Shown: positions 24,894-34,448 of the stretch, piece after piece
How the letters are laid out: each line of letters starts with the position of its first letter
How positions within the stretch are numbered: position 1 is the stretch's first letter
NCBI GenBank assembly: GCA_014382705.1
Contig: JACNJE010000090.1
Coordinates: 1-64,000 of the forward strand
Length of the DNA stretch: 64,000 nt
Source: Verrucomicrobiota bacterium
GTDB taxonomy: Bacteria; Verrucomicrobiota; Verrucomicrobiia; Limisphaerales; UBA1096
Direction: 5' to 3'
The notes under the pieces: model-generated
What the model was told of the DNA's origin: nothing
Databases searched by the model: none
The model's input: only the letters and a program-made list of their open reading frames with translations
Made by a program: the position numbers and the translations under genes

Positions 24894-26354
24894 TCATTTT
24901 TCGGCGGCCTTGCGTTGGCGTCGGCGTTCCCGCTTGGGCTTGGTCGTTTTGTTTTTTGACGGCTGCGCGTTGACGGTTTTGTCCCACGAATTTGCCTCGC
25001 GCGGGCGATAGAGCGGCCGGCCGTCCACCTTTGGCTGGTTGTCGATGACGGCTTGAAATTTTTTCAGCGCGGCCAAGTGCTCCGGCTTCTCGCTGTCGAG
25101 CAGGTTTTTTTGCTCGAGAGGATCGGTTTTAAGGTCGTACAGCGCGGCGATTTTTGGCTCGTGCTCGAGCCAAACCTTGTAACGCTTGTCGCGAAATACC
25201 CGGTCGGCGAAGTCGCGCGTGCCGCGCACGCCGTTTTTGTCGAGTCGGCCCGCGCCGTGGCCAAGCGCCATGATCCAGTCGCGCGGCGAGTCGTCCGCCT
25301 GGCCAAGCAGCAGGGGAGCGAACGACTTGCCGTCGAGCGGGACGCCGCTGGGCAGCTGCGCTTGGCCAAGCTCGGCGAAGGTCGGCAGCAGGTCGGCGAA
25401 GTCGGTGAGGGCGTCGGTCTCGCGGCCGCCCGGGACGAGGCCGGGGCAGTTGACGATGAACGGTTGGCAGACACCACCCTCGTACTTGGAGGCTTTGCCG
25501 CCGCTTGGCCGATTGCCATCGACCGTGCCGAGCAGGCCGCCGCTGGTGCCGTTGTCGGTGGTGAAAATCACGATCGTCCGCTCGCGGATTTTCAACTCAT
25601 CCAGCGCGCCGACCAAGCGCCCGACGAGGGTGTCGGTGTAACGCACCATCCCCTTCAGTTTGTCCCTGCCCGTGGCGGCTTTCGGTTCGTCGGGTGTCGG
25701 CACGAGCGGGCCGTGGGTGAGGGCCATCGGGAAGTAGAGCATCATCGGCTCGTCGCGATGCTGCTTCATGTAATCGATGAGGAAGTTGCAGTAAACGTCC
25801 GGCCCGAATGTGCCCTCGTAGGTTTTGCTGCCGGAGCGGGTATGAATGTAGGCGTCCCAGTAACGTTTGCCGCTCGGCGGGTTGCCGGTCTCGTAGCCGG
25901 TCCAGACCGCCCAGTCATCGAAGCCGTGTTTTTTTAAGGCGTTGGGTTCGATGCGAAAGTCGTTAATCTGCCACTTGCCGGCGATCGCGGTGGCGTACCC
26001 GGCGCGCTTCATCACGGTGGCGAAGGTGGTGTACTTGGCCCAGTCGAAGTAGCCGATCCCCCAGCGCGGGACGTCCCAGTGGTTGACCCAGCCGGTGCGC
26101 CACGGGTATTGGCCGGTGAGCAGCGTGGCGCGGGTGGGGGTGCATTGTGGCATCGACCAGGCGTTGTGAAACTTGAGGCCACCCTTGGCCAAGCGGTCGA
26201 TGTGCGGTGTCTCTATGTCGTCCGCGCCGTAGCAGGAAATCCAATCCTTGCCGAGGTCGTCGACCATGATGAACAGGATGTTCGGCTTGGCTGCGGAAAT
26301 GGTTTGCAGGCCGAACGCACAAAGGATTGTCAGGGAAAAAAACAGGCGTTGCAC
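24894..26354 (-). CDS. Exported type I sulfatase (formylglycine-dependent)
   Basis: This 486-residue protein starts at GTG 26354, giving a signal peptide (QRLFFSLTILCAFGLQTISA). The metal site IMVDDLGKD and the maturation motif CTPTR (in MPQCTPTRATLLTG) are intact; the Cys becomes formylglycine. FTTDNGTSGG supplies further metal ligands. It probably removes sulfate esters from algal or host glycans in the periplasm. A basic tail (Lys/Arg-rich, about 25 residues) ends the protein. No maturase is nearby. The track start is a TTG in the upstream palindrome region. Confidence 0.92.
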   Translation of the reverse strand: MQRLFFSLTILCAFGLQTISAAKPNILFIMVDDLGKDWISCYGADDIETPHIDRLAKGGLKFHNAWSMPQCTPTRATLLTGQYPWRTGWVNHWDVPRWGIGYFDWAKYTTFATVMKRAGYATAIAGKWQINDFRIEPNALKKHGFDDWAVWTGYETGNPPSGKRYWDAYIHTRSGSKTYEGTFGPDVYCNFLIDYMKQHRDEPMMLYFPMALTHGPLVPTPDEPKAATGRDKLKGMVRYTDTLVGRLVGALDELKIRERTIVIFTTDNGTSGGLLGTVDGNRPSGGKASKYEGGVCQPFIVNCPGLVPGGRETDALTDFADLLPTFAELGQAQLPSGVPLDGKSFAPLLLGQADDSPRDWIMALGHGAGRLDKNGVRGTRDFADRVFRDKRYKVWLEHEPKIAALYDLKTDPLEQKNLLDSEKPEHLAALKKFQAVIDNQPKVDGRPLYRPREANSWDKTVNAQPSKNKTTKPKRERRRQRKAAEK

Positions 26355-26384
26355 GGCGGAACCGTAGCCGCCCCGCCGCCCCAA

Positions 26385-26406
26385 GCCAAGCGCTTGGCCA
26401 AGCGGG
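26385..26406. repeat. Palindrome pair between RND gene end and sulfatase start
   Basis: GCCAAGCGCTTGGCCAAGCG fills the short gap between the efflux permease stop and the sulfatase start. It has the same head-to-tail spacing as the other pairs. Confidence 0.75.
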
Positions 26407-26410
26407 TTGG

Positions 26411-29400
26411 TTACAGCTTATCCTCCGGGCCGAAGAAAAAGGTGCGGAGGTCCTCGAGGATGAGGTACATCGCGGGGACGAGGATCAGGGTGATGACGGT
26501 GGCGAAGATGACGCCGAAGCCAAGCGAGATGCCCATCGGCACGAGGAACTTGGCCTGCAAACTTTTCTCGAGCAGCAGCGGCGTGAGGCCGGCGAAGGTG
26601 GTGAGCGATGTGAGCAGGATCGGCCGGAAACGGGCCATGCCGGCTTGGCGCGCCGACTCCATTTCGCTCAGGCCGATGCCGCGTTTGCGGTTGACGTAGT
26701 CGACCATCACGAGGCTGTCGTTGACCACCACGCCGGTCAGCGCCACCACGCCGAAACCGGAGAGGATCGTGACCTCCATGCCCATCACGACGTGTCCCCA
26801 CACCGCGCCGATGAGGCCAAACGGGATCGCCGCCATGACGATCAGCGGCTGGATGTATGAGCTGAACGGGATCGCCAACAGCGCGTAAATAATGATCAGC
26901 GCGACAATGTAGAGGTACTGCAGGCTGGCGAGGGTCTCGGCCTGCTCGCTCTTCTCGCCCTCGAACGACCAGTAGATGCCGGGGAATTCCAGCTGCATTC
27001 GGGGGAGCAACTCGGTCTCGAGTTTGCCGTTGATCTCCTGCGAGTTGCCGATGGCGGCATCGACGTCGGCGGTGACGTTGACGGCGCGCCGCCGGTCGAT
27101 GCGCCGGATCGATTCGTAGCCCCGACCGTATGTCACGCCGGCCGCCTCGGCGAACGGCACCTCGACACCGCCCGGCAGGCGGACGCGCATCTGCTCGAGG
27201 TTGGCGATGCTGCGGCGTTCGTCGCGAGGATAACGCAGCATGACCTTGACGTCGTCGCGACCGCGCTGGAGCCGCTGCACCTCGTCCCCGTAAAACGCCT
27301 GCCGCACCTGCCGCGCGAGGTCGGCCTGCGACAAGCCAAGCGCCTCGGCTTCCGGCTTGATTGTCAACTGCACCTCCTCCTTGCCCTGGCGGAACGAGTC
27401 GGCGATGTCGGTGACGCCCTTGAGCTTGGCCAATTCCTGCTTGAGCCAAGCGGCGGCGTTTTGCAGTTGGCCAAAGTCCGCGCCGGCAAGCACGACGTTG
27501 ATCGCGTCGCCGGCCTGGAAGATGTCGGCGGTGAACTGCAGTTCCTCGGCCTCCGGCATGTCGCCGACGATCTCGCGCCACAGCCGTGCGACCTCGTAGC
27601 TGTTGAACATCCGTTCCTCCGCCGGTGAGGCTTCGATGTGCACCTCGCCGGTATGCGCGCCCTTGATGGAGGCGATCGTCCTGCCGCCGGCACGGCCCTG
27701 GTCGGTCATGAACGGCTGGCTGCCCACCGAGCTGAGCATGTGGCGCACGATGCTGGGATGCCCCTCCGGCGTTTTGGCGTCGAGCCGTTTGCCCACCTCC
27801 ACGGCGGCATTCTCAAGTTTCTTCACGGCGCGCTGGGTTTCCTCGGTGGTGGTGCCCAGCGGCATGGTGACCGAGGCGGCCACATTGTCGCCCTCCACCG
27901 GCGGGAAAAAGACGAAACGAATGTGTCCGCCCGCCACAAATCCCATCGTGATCGCGAACACCGCCACGGCGATGGCCATGGTCAGGTAACGCCACTCGAG
28001 GCACCACCGCAGGCTCGGCTTGTAAATGCGCAGGATGAAGTGGTCCATCCGCACGACGAACCGGTGCTGAAACCGCCGCCATCCGCCGACGAACCCGGTG
28101 CCTTCGGCGATGTTGTCGACCTTCCGCAGGTTGCTGAGATGTTTTGGCAGGATGAACAGCGACTCGATCAGCGAGAAAAACAGCGTCGGGATCACGATCA
28201 ACGGTATGAACTTCATGATCTTGCCGGTGTTGCCTGCGGTAAAAATCATCGGCGCGAAGGCGGCAATCGAGGTAGCCACGGCGAAGGTCACCGGCTTGGC
28301 CATCTCGACCGCGCCGGCGATCGCGCCCTTCAGCCCGGGCGTGCCGCGCTCGTGGTGTGCGTGGATGTTTTCGCCGATCAGGATGGCGTCATCCACCACG
28401 ATCCCGAGCACCACGATGAAGGCGAAGAGCGAGATCATGCTGATCGACACATCCAGCGTCGGCATCAGCCAGAACGTCCCCAGAAACGAGATCGGGATGC
28501 CGAGGCTCACCCAGAAGGCGAGGCGGAAACGCAGGAACAACGCCAGCACGAGGAACACCAGGCAAAAGCCGGTGAGCCCGTTGCGGATCATCAGGTCGCG
28601 CCGCCCGCGCAGATAGGTTGAGTCATCCTGCCAGGTCGTCAGATCGATGCCTTCCGGATAACGGTGCCTCGAGCCGTCAATATATTCGTGGACTGTTTCA
28701 GAGATGGCGATGGCGCTCTCCTCGCCGACGCGAAACACCTTCACGAGCGCGCACGGTTTCCCGTCGAAGAACGACTCTTGGTCGTCATCCTCGAAGTCGT
28801 CGCGGATCGTTGCCACTTGGCCAAGCCGCAGCCGCGTGCCGTCCGGGCGCGTTCGCAGCACGATTTGCTCGAATTCGACCACGCGCTTGGCCTGGCCCTT
28901 GGTTCGCAGCAGGATTTCGCCGCCGCGATCGGCCTTGATCGTGCCGCCCGGCAGGTCGATGGAGGAACTCCGCACCGCCCGGGCCACCTCGTCGAACGTC
29001 AGGCCGTATTGCCTCAGCGAGTCCTCGGGAACCTCGATCGACACCTCGAGATCGCGCACGTTGGCCAGTTCCACCTGCGTGATACCGGGCAGCGCCATCA
29101 ATTCGTCGCGCACCCGCGAGGCGTAATGCCGCAGTGTCGCCTCGGAGACCCCGTCCGCCTTGCCGGACACGGCGACGTTGATCACCTGCTTGCGCATGAT
29201 GATCTCCTCGATCACCGGCTTCTCGGCCTCCTCGGGGAAGGTGTCGATGGCATCGACGCGCGCCTTGATCTCGTCAAGCGCGCGGGAGGCGTCCGCGCCC
29301 GGCGTCAACTCGACCATGATTGCGGCGGCGTTTTCCGTGGAGGTCGAGTTGACCTGTTTCACATCCGTCAGGCCGTATACCGCCTCCTCGATTTTTTGGC

Positions 29401-29593
29401 AGACGCCCTCCTCGACCTCTTCCGGCGCCGCGCCGGGGTACGGCACGGCGATGTAAATCATGTCCGACGAAAACTCGGGGAACACCTCCTGCCGCAGCGT
29501 CCCGATCGACAGGAAACCGACAACGACGATGAACATCGCCATGATGTTAGCGGCGACGCCGTTCTTCGCGAACCATTCGATCAGGCTGTTCAT
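26411..29593 (-). CDS. RND efflux permease (AcrB/HAE1-like)
   Basis: This 1060-residue inner-membrane protein has the typical RND architecture: an N-terminal helix, a large periplasmic loop (PYPGAAPEEVEEGVCQKIEEAV), a TM cluster containing VVDDAILIGENIHAH with the proton-relay Asp residues, a second periplasmic loop, and a C-terminal TM cluster (VVVNDSLVMVDYVN). It exports drugs or toxic compounds using proton motive force. It overlaps the adaptor gene by 4 bp and is the last gene of the tetR-OMF-MFP-RND operon. Confidence 0.94.
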   Translation of the reverse strand: MNSLIEWFAKNGVAANIMAMFIVVVGFLSIGTLRQEVFPEFSSDMIYIAVPYPGAAPEEVEEGVCQKIEEAVYGLTDVKQVNSTSTENAAAIMVELTPGADASRALDEIKARVDAIDTFPEEAEKPVIEEIIMRKQVINVAVSGKADGVSEATLRHYASRVRDELMALPGITQVELANVRDLEVSIEVPEDSLRQYGLTFDEVARAVRSSSIDLPGGTIKADRGGEILLRTKGQAKRVVEFEQIVLRTRPDGTRLRLGQVATIRDDFEDDDQESFFDGKPCALVKVFRVGEESAIAISETVHEYIDGSRHRYPEGIDLTTWQDDSTYLRGRRDLMIRNGLTGFCLVFLVLALFLRFRLAFWVSLGIPISFLGTFWLMPTLDVSISMISLFAFIVVLGIVVDDAILIGENIHAHHERGTPGLKGAIAGAVEMAKPVTFAVATSIAAFAPMIFTAGNTGKIMKFIPLIVIPTLFFSLIESLFILPKHLSNLRKVDNIAEGTGFVGGWRRFQHRFVVRMDHFILRIYKPSLRWCLEWRYLTMAIAVAVFAITMGFVAGGHIRFVFFPPVEGDNVAASVTMPLGTTTEETQRAVKKLENAAVEVGKRLDAKTPEGHPSIVRHMLSSVGSQPFMTDQGRAGGRTIASIKGAHTGEVHIEASPAEERMFNSYEVARLWREIVGDMPEAEELQFTADIFQAGDAINVVLAGADFGQLQNAAAWLKQELAKLKGVTDIADSFRQGKEEVQLTIKPEAEALGLSQADLARQVRQAFYGDEVQRLQRGRDDVKVMLRYPRDERRSIANLEQMRVRLPGGVEVPFAEAAGVTYGRGYESIRRIDRRRAVNVTADVDAAIGNSQEINGKLETELLPRMQLEFPGIYWSFEGEKSEQAETLASLQYLYIVALIIIYALLAIPFSSYIQPLIVMAAIPFGLIGAVWGHVVMGMEVTILSGFGVVALTGVVVNDSLVMVDYVNRKRGIGLSEMESARQAGMARFRPILLTSLTTFAGLTPLLLEKSLQAKFLVPMGISLGFGVIFATVITLILVPAMYLILEDLRTFFFGPEDKL

Positions 29594-30834
29594 TCGTCGA
29601 GTTCAGATCGGTTCGTCCCGCGCACCTCCACGGCCATGCCATTGATCGCCCCCGCGATCAGTGAGGTGATCACCTGCTCACCCGCCCGGATGCCATTTGT
29701 GACCACCACGTGCCGGGCGTCTGCGTAGGAGACCGCCACCGGCCTGAATGTAAGCCAGTGTTGGGGGTTGGGCTGCCGGTATCCGAGCCACTTTTGCGTG
29801 GTGCTTTCTTCGTTCACGATCCAGACGCGATCCCTCCTGCGAAGCGCCTCCCGCGGCAGCACGACGGCGTTCTCCTGCGTGCGGCCATCGATGCTGGCCT
29901 GCACGAACGTTCCGTTGCGCAGCGGCGCACCATTGCGCTTGGCCAAGCCGTACGGGTCGGCAACCTGAGCCACCACGTAGACCATCCGGTTCACCGGGTC
30001 GACCGTTTCCTCCGAGCGCACAAGTTGCCCCTGCCACTCTGTCCGTTTTCCGTTGGCAAGGGCGCTGAGCGTGACTCTGGGCGCTTGGCCAAGTGCGGAA
30101 TCCGTGCCGGGGATGGGCAGATTGATGAAACCCAAGTCACTGGCAGTCAAAGGCAAACGCACTTCAGCAACATCGGTGGCGAACAACTCACCCAGCGGCG
30201 TGGCCAAGGCGACGATTTGCCCCGGGCGCACATTGGCCTTGGCCACCATGCCGTCGAATGGCGCGCGGATTTCGCACCGGTCGAGGTTGCGCCTGGCCGT
30301 CTCCTCAGTGGCGCGGGCGGCCTCAAGTGCGGCGCGGGCGCTGGCCAGCTGTGGCTCGCGCGCCTGCAGGCCAGTCGGCTCCTCTTGCTTGAGCAACTGC
30401 CATTCACGGCGGACGACGTCGGCCTCATTGATTTCCGTCAGCAACCGCAGCTCGGCCTGGGCGACCTGGGCTTTGGCTTGCGTGAGTGCCAGCTCGTAAT
30501 CCCTCGGGTCGATCGTGAGCAACACGTCGTCCTTCGCGAAAACCTGTCCGGCGTTGAACGACTCCGCGACCGAGACGACCCTGCCACTGACTTCGCTGAC
30601 AAGCCGAACGCTCGTCCGGGGCAGGGCGGTTCCCTGTGATGGGATCCGGTACGTGTGCGGCGCTGTCACGGCGGTGTGCACCTCCACGCTTGGCGGCTTC
30701 GGCATGGCAACCTGCGATTCCGGCACTCGGCCGGACTGCACCAGCACGGCGGCGAGGCCGATGCCGACAACGGCCACGGCGAACGTGCTGATGATTTTCA
30801 GCCATCGGTTGGGGTTACTGCCTTGCGGTTCCAT
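29590..30834 (-). CDS. RND efflux periplasmic adaptor (membrane fusion protein)
   Basis: This 414-residue protein has an N-terminal membrane anchor (IISTFAVAVVGIGLAAVLV), a beta-barrel/lipoyl half (GRVVSVAESFNAGQVFAKDD), a coiled-coil hairpin rich in Ala/Glu/Arg, and the second lipoyl half (RCEIRAPFDGMVAKANVRPG). It links the permease to the outer-membrane channel. It overlaps the OMF gene by 20 bp and the permease by 4 bp. A TTGGCCAA copy encodes SALGQAPRV in the barrel region. Confidence 0.93.
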   Translation of the reverse strand: MEPQGSNPNRWLKIISTFAVAVVGIGLAAVLVQSGRVPESQVAMPKPPSVEVHTAVTAPHTYRIPSQGTALPRTSVRLVSEVSGRVVSVAESFNAGQVFAKDDVLLTIDPRDYELALTQAKAQVAQAELRLLTEINEADVVRREWQLLKQEEPTGLQAREPQLASARAALEAARATEETARRNLDRCEIRAPFDGMVAKANVRPGQIVALATPLGELFATDVAEVRLPLTASDLGFINLPIPGTDSALGQAPRVTLSALANGKRTEWQGQLVRSEETVDPVNRMVYVVAQVADPYGLAKRNGAPLRNGTFVQASIDGRTQENAVVLPREALRRRDRVWIVNEESTTQKWLGYRQPNPQHWLTFRPVAVSYADARHVVVTNGIRAGEQVITSLIAGAINGMAVEVRGTNRSELDE

Positions 30835-32239
30835 CGTTCTTCAATGTTTCAAATCCGCCGCCCAGGGCGAGGTGTAAATTGACCCGGTTCTCGAGTTGGC
30901 GCCGCCGTGCCGCCCACCACCGGCTCTCGGCGGTGACCGCGCGCCGGCGCGCCTCGAGCAGTGCGATCACGCTGCCAAGCCCGTGGTCGTATCGCTCCTG
31001 CGCGGTTTGCGCGGCGGCTTGCGACTGCTCGTACGCGGTGCCCAGCGCCGCGTCCATGGCGGCCAGTTGTTGTGCGGCGTCGAGCGCGTTTTCCACCTCG
31101 CCCATCGCGTTGAGCATCGTCGAGCGAAACGATTCCTCCGCGGCCTTCAGGTTGGCGCGTTGCAGGCGGACGTTGGCACGCAGCCGGCCGGCCTGGAACA
31201 CCGGCTGGGTCAGGTTGGAGGCGACGTTCCAGACCACCGAGTCGCCGGAGAGCAGTCCGTCGAGTTCGCTTGTCGAGGTGCCGCCGCTGGCGGTCAGGCT
31301 GATCTGCGGGTAGAGCGTCGCCTTGGCCTGCGCGAGCGTCGCGCCGGTGGCGAACAGCCGCTGCTCGGCGGCGACGAGATCGGGTCGACGGGACAGAATC
31401 TCCGCCGGCACCCCGGCCGGGATCGCTGCGGGCAACAGGGGCAGTTCCTTTGGGATCGCCATCTTGTTGGCCGGGAATTGGCCAAGCAGGATTTCCAAAC
31501 GCCGGATTGACTGGGTGGCAACCGACTCCAGTTCAGCAGCTTGCGCCTCCGATCCGGCGAGGTTGGCCTTGGCCAGGCGCAGATCCAGCGACGTTAAAAT
31601 CCCCTGTTCGAACCGGGCTTCAACTTGCCCAACGGTCGTCTCGTGCGTGGAGACGGCAAACTTGGCCAAGCGCGCCTGTTGCCGCGACTCGATGGCCAGC
31701 AACCACGCCTTGGCCACTTGGCCGGCGAGTGAGTGGCGCGTCCCGGCGAACTCCGCCGCCCGGCCAAGCGCGTTCGCCCGTGCCAGGCGTTTGCCGGCGC
31801 GTACCCGGCCCCAGAGGTCGAGTTCCCATTGGGCACCGAGCGTGAGGTGGTGACTTTGGCTGAGAAAGGAGTCGGGCATGTTGGGAATCTTCACGCCGAA
31901 TTTCGCCAGGTTCATCTGGCTGGCCGACAAGCCGCCGCTGAGCCCGATCTGCGGCCACTGATCCGCGCCGGCAATCCTCGCCTCCGCCCACGCGGCCTCG
32001 AGCCGGGCGGCGGCACTCCAGACATCCGGATTCGCGGCGAGGGCGTGCCCGATCGCCTCGCTCAGCCGGTCATCGCCAAACGTGTGCCACCAAAACGCCG
32101 GTGCCTGGCCGTCGCCTTCGCCGGGATTCGTCCATCGTGCCGGGAGTTCAGCGGCAAAATCGCGGGCCGTCCGGTGGGAGTCGGTGGCGCAACCGGCGAG
32201 CAGCAAAACCGCCGCCGTGATGGAGAGTGTCCGGCGCAT
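30815..32239 (-). CDS. Outer-membrane efflux lipoprotein (NodT/OprM family)
   Basis: This 474-residue protein starts at ATG 32239 with a lipoprotein signal (ITAAVLLLAGC, lipobox Cys). FWWHTFGDDRLSEAI and later SRRPDLVAAEQRLFATGA plus LTQPVFQAGRLRANV are classic for NodT-type channels. The start is preceded by AGAAGTA and shares one base with the tetR stop (TAATG). It is the outer-membrane duct of the efflux complex. Many TTGGCCAA or one-mismatch copies give its frequent LAK and LGQ tripeptides. Confidence 0.94.
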   Translation of the reverse strand: MRRTLSITAAVLLLAGCATDSHRTARDFAAELPARWTNPGEGDGQAPAFWWHTFGDDRLSEAIGHALAANPDVWSAAARLEAAWAEARIAGADQWPQIGLSGGLSASQMNLAKFGVKIPNMPDSFLSQSHHLTLGAQWELDLWGRVRAGKRLARANALGRAAEFAGTRHSLAGQVAKAWLLAIESRQQARLAKFAVSTHETTVGQVEARFEQGILTSLDLRLAKANLAGSEAQAAELESVATQSIRRLEILLGQFPANKMAIPKELPLLPAAIPAGVPAEILSRRPDLVAAEQRLFATGATLAQAKATLYPQISLTASGGTSTSELDGLLSGDSVVWNVASNLTQPVFQAGRLRANVRLQRANLKAAEESFRSTMLNAMGEVENALDAAQQLAAMDAALGTAYEQSQAAAQTAQERYDHGLGSVIALLEARRRAVTAESRWWAARRRQLENRVNLHLALGGGFETLKNDGTARQ

Positions 32240-32898
32240 TACTTCTTTTTGTGTGGACGCGTGGGCGGGCTGACTTTTGCACGGAAGCCGGCAGCGGTGA
32301 AATCGATCAACCGCCGCACGGTGGACTCGTAGTCGGACGCGTTGGCATCGGTGCCGGTGAAACGGACGAGCAGGTCGGCGTTGCATAGCGTGTGCGCCAT
32401 CGCGCCGGCCATGAAGTGCGAGCGCCAGTCGGTCTCCTCCTTGGTCAGTCCCGGCAACGCGGCCTCTAACGCGGCTCCGAACTGGATGATCACCTCGGCC
32501 AATTCCCCCATCATGAACTTGTGCAGCCCCTCGTTGCGCTCGCCCATCACGCGCCCGACGAGCCGCGCGAACGTGGGGCCGGCCTTGGGGTCGGCCTGCA
32601 CGCGGAACAACGGGCGAAACAGGCAGTCGAGTACGCGCTCGAGTTTCAGCGGTCGCCGACCGGACTTGGCCCGGATCTCCGCAAGCTTGGCCAGACGCTC
32701 CCCGTTGATCGGGCGGAGCCGCCGGGCGATCACCGCGTGAACCAGCGCCTGCTTCGAGCCGAAATGGTAATGCACCGCCGCGAGGTTGACCTTGGCCGCC
32801 GCGATGATGTTGCGCAGCGACACGGCATCAAATCCCTTTTGCGCAAAGAGCCGCTCCGCTGTGTTGAGAACCCGCGTTTTGGTATCTGTCTTTGCCAT
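32239..32898 (-). CDS. TetR-family regulator of the efflux operon
   Basis: This 219-residue protein starts at ATG 32898 (MAKTDTKTRVLNTAERLFAQ). The helix-turn-helix is VSLRNIIAAAKVNLAAVHYHF, a strong TetR signature. The C-terminal region (LPGLTKEETDWRSHFMAGAM) fits the CecR/YbiH-type ligand domain. It is the first gene of the efflux operon, and a palindrome at 32903-32920 lies immediately upstream, so it probably represses its own operon until an efflux substrate binds. Confidence 0.93.
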   Translation of the reverse strand: MAKTDTKTRVLNTAERLFAQKGFDAVSLRNIIAAAKVNLAAVHYHFGSKQALVHAVIARRLRPINGERLAKLAEIRAKSGRRPLKLERVLDCLFRPLFRVQADPKAGPTFARLVGRVMGERNEGLHKFMMGELAEVIIQFGAALEAALPGLTKEETDWRSHFMAGAMAHTLCNADLLVRFTGTDANASDYESTVRRLIDFTAAGFRAKVSPPTRPHKKK

Positions 32899-32902
32899 TT
32901 GA

Positions 32903-32920
32903 TTCAAACGACTGTTTGAA
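32903..32920. promoter_or_regulatory. TetR-type operator palindrome
   Basis: TTCAAAC-GACT-GTTTGAA is a perfect 7-bp-arm palindrome starting 5 bp upstream of the tetR ATG, and is followed by further GTTT/AAAC half-sites. Size, symmetry and place fit a TetR operator controlling the efflux operon. Confidence 0.6.
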
Positions 32921-33028
32921 ACAGGCGTTTGTTTTAACTGCCGCCGCCCCGGCCGTCAATCCTGTTTTTTTTGGATTGCGCCGCCAAGGTTCACATTTGG
33001 CCGGTTGCCGCTTGGCCGGGGGGATTCC

Positions 33029-33049
33029 GCTTGGCCAAGCGCTTGGCCG
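33029..33049. repeat. Palindrome pair upstream of the DUF1080 gene
   Basis: GCTTGGCCAAGCGCTTGGCC lies about 20 bp upstream of the DUF1080 start codon, in the tetR/DUF1080 divergent gap. It has the same spacing as other pairs but no T-run. Confidence 0.7.
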
Positions 33050-33068
33050 GGGGCACTCTCCGCGCATC

Positions 33069-34223
33069 ATGTGTTTCCACAAAAAGAGGAGCGTTTGTCT
33101 TGTCGCCGCTGTTTTATTGTCGGCTGTGTCGGTTGCTGCCGCGGAGGAGGGGTTTCGGCCGCTGTTTAACGGGAAGGATCTTTCCGGCTGGGTGCCGGTG
33201 AACACGGCACCATCAACTTGGTTGGTGCGAGACGGGATGATCGTCTGTTCGGGAAAACCGATCGGCGAGTTGCGCACGGAGCGGATGTACCAGAATTTCA
33301 TCATGGAGGTGGAGTGGCGGCACATGAAGCCGCGTGGCAACGCCGGGATTTTTGTCTGGGCGGATGACATCACGGCGCGCGGTCAGCCGTTTCATCGCAG
33401 CGTCGAGGTGCAGGTGTTGGAGAATGCCTACGGGAACTCCGGGGGGCACACGGTGCATGGCGACATTTTCCCGATCCACGGCGCGACGATGACCCCGGTC
33501 AACGGCCGGGGCGGCAGCCGGGCGTTCCCGACGGAGTTTCGGTCCAAGCCAAGCCCGGAGTGGAATCATTACCGGATCGTTTGTGACGACGGGGAAATCT
33601 CGCTCGCGGTCAACGGCAAGGTGGTGACGCGCGGCAAAGAGGCCAGCCCGCGCAAGGGTTACATCTGCCTCGAGTCGGAGGGGGGCATTGTGCATTACCG
33701 CAACCTGCGAATTAAGGAACTGCCGGCGACACCGCTGGAGCCGGGGCAGGTGGCCATCGCCAATCGCGGCTATCGTTGCCTTTACAACGGCGTCGATTTT
33801 TCCGGTTGGCGCGTGTCGGAGGGGTGGCAGTCGCGGGATTGGGTGTTGCGGTACAACGGCCAGCCGGACGCGGTTGGCCAAGCGATCGAGACCACCGAGT
33901 CGTTCGGTGACTTTGGGTTTATCTTCGACGTTCGCGTGTCGGGGGAGACCCAGCCGTGCGCGGTTCGGCTTCGTGGCTCGGCGGCGGCGGCCGTCACGAT
34001 TACGCCTTCGTTGTACAAAGACGTTTTGGTTTTGAAGGGACGCAACTGGAACCGATTCGAGGGCGTTCTGCGCGGCGACCGGCTCAGTTTACGCCTCAAC
34101 GGCAAGCCGGTTTACACCGGCAAAAAACTAAATGATGTGCCGGCCAAGGGACCGTTGAAGATCGTGGCGACCGGCCCGATCGACTTTGCGAACGTGTACA
34201 TCCGCAGCTTGGCCAAGCGCTGA
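33069..34223 (+). CDS. Exported double DUF1080 (3-keto-disaccharide hydrolase-like) protein
   Basis: This 384-residue protein has a signal peptide (SVCLVAAVLLSAVSVAAA) and two concanavalin-like halves. Half one has FRPLFNGKDLSGW, NAGIFVWAD, SVEVQVLE and EWNHYRIVC. Half two has YRCLYNGVDFSGW, FGDFGFIFDVRVSG and WNRFEGVLRGDRLSL. The LFNGKDLSGW motif defines DUF1080, some members of which cleave 3-keto glycosides. The protein ends SLAKR from a TTGGCCAAGCG copy that abuts the stop. It is probably periplasmic and involved in sugar breakdown. Confidence 0.87.
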   Translation: MCFHKKRSVCLVAAVLLSAVSVAAAEEGFRPLFNGKDLSGWVPVNTAPSTWLVRDGMIVCSGKPIGELRTERMYQNFIMEVEWRHMKPRGNAGIFVWADDITARGQPFHRSVEVQVLENAYGNSGGHTVHGDIFPIHGATMTPVNGRGGSRAFPTEFRSKPSPEWNHYRIVCDDGEISLAVNGKVVTRGKEASPRKGYICLESEGGIVHYRNLRIKELPATPLEPGQVAIANRGYRCLYNGVDFSGWRVSEGWQSRDWVLRYNGQPDAVGQAIETTESFGDFGFIFDVRVSGETQPCAVRLRGSAAAAVTITPSLYKDVLVLKGRNWNRFEGVLRGDRLSLRLNGKPVYTGKKLNDVPAKGPLKIVATGPIDFANVYIRSLAKR

Positions 34224-34448
34224 CCCCGTCCGGCGGGTCAGTCGCTCTCCCTGAACGCCATCCATTGCCCGGCATGGCCGCCCTAAAACAGCTTCAGTTT
34301 GTTGCCGTCCACCTCGAAGCCCAAGCGTCTGGCACGCCTGCCGCGACTCCTCGGGGGGGGCACTCGTGGCTTGCTCTCGGATGGGGGCTTCCCGACACTC
34401 GGCCGCTGGCGCGCTGCTTGATGGCGCGAACACCGGAACCCCGCAGAC
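34224..34448. other. Intergenic gap without recognisable gene
   Basis: About 225 bp between the DUF1080 gene and the receiver gene. A short hairpin (TGACCC...GGGTCA) follows the DUF1080 stop, without a T-run. Short ORFs here look like shadows. No RNA gene or repeat was recognised. Confidence 0.4.
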
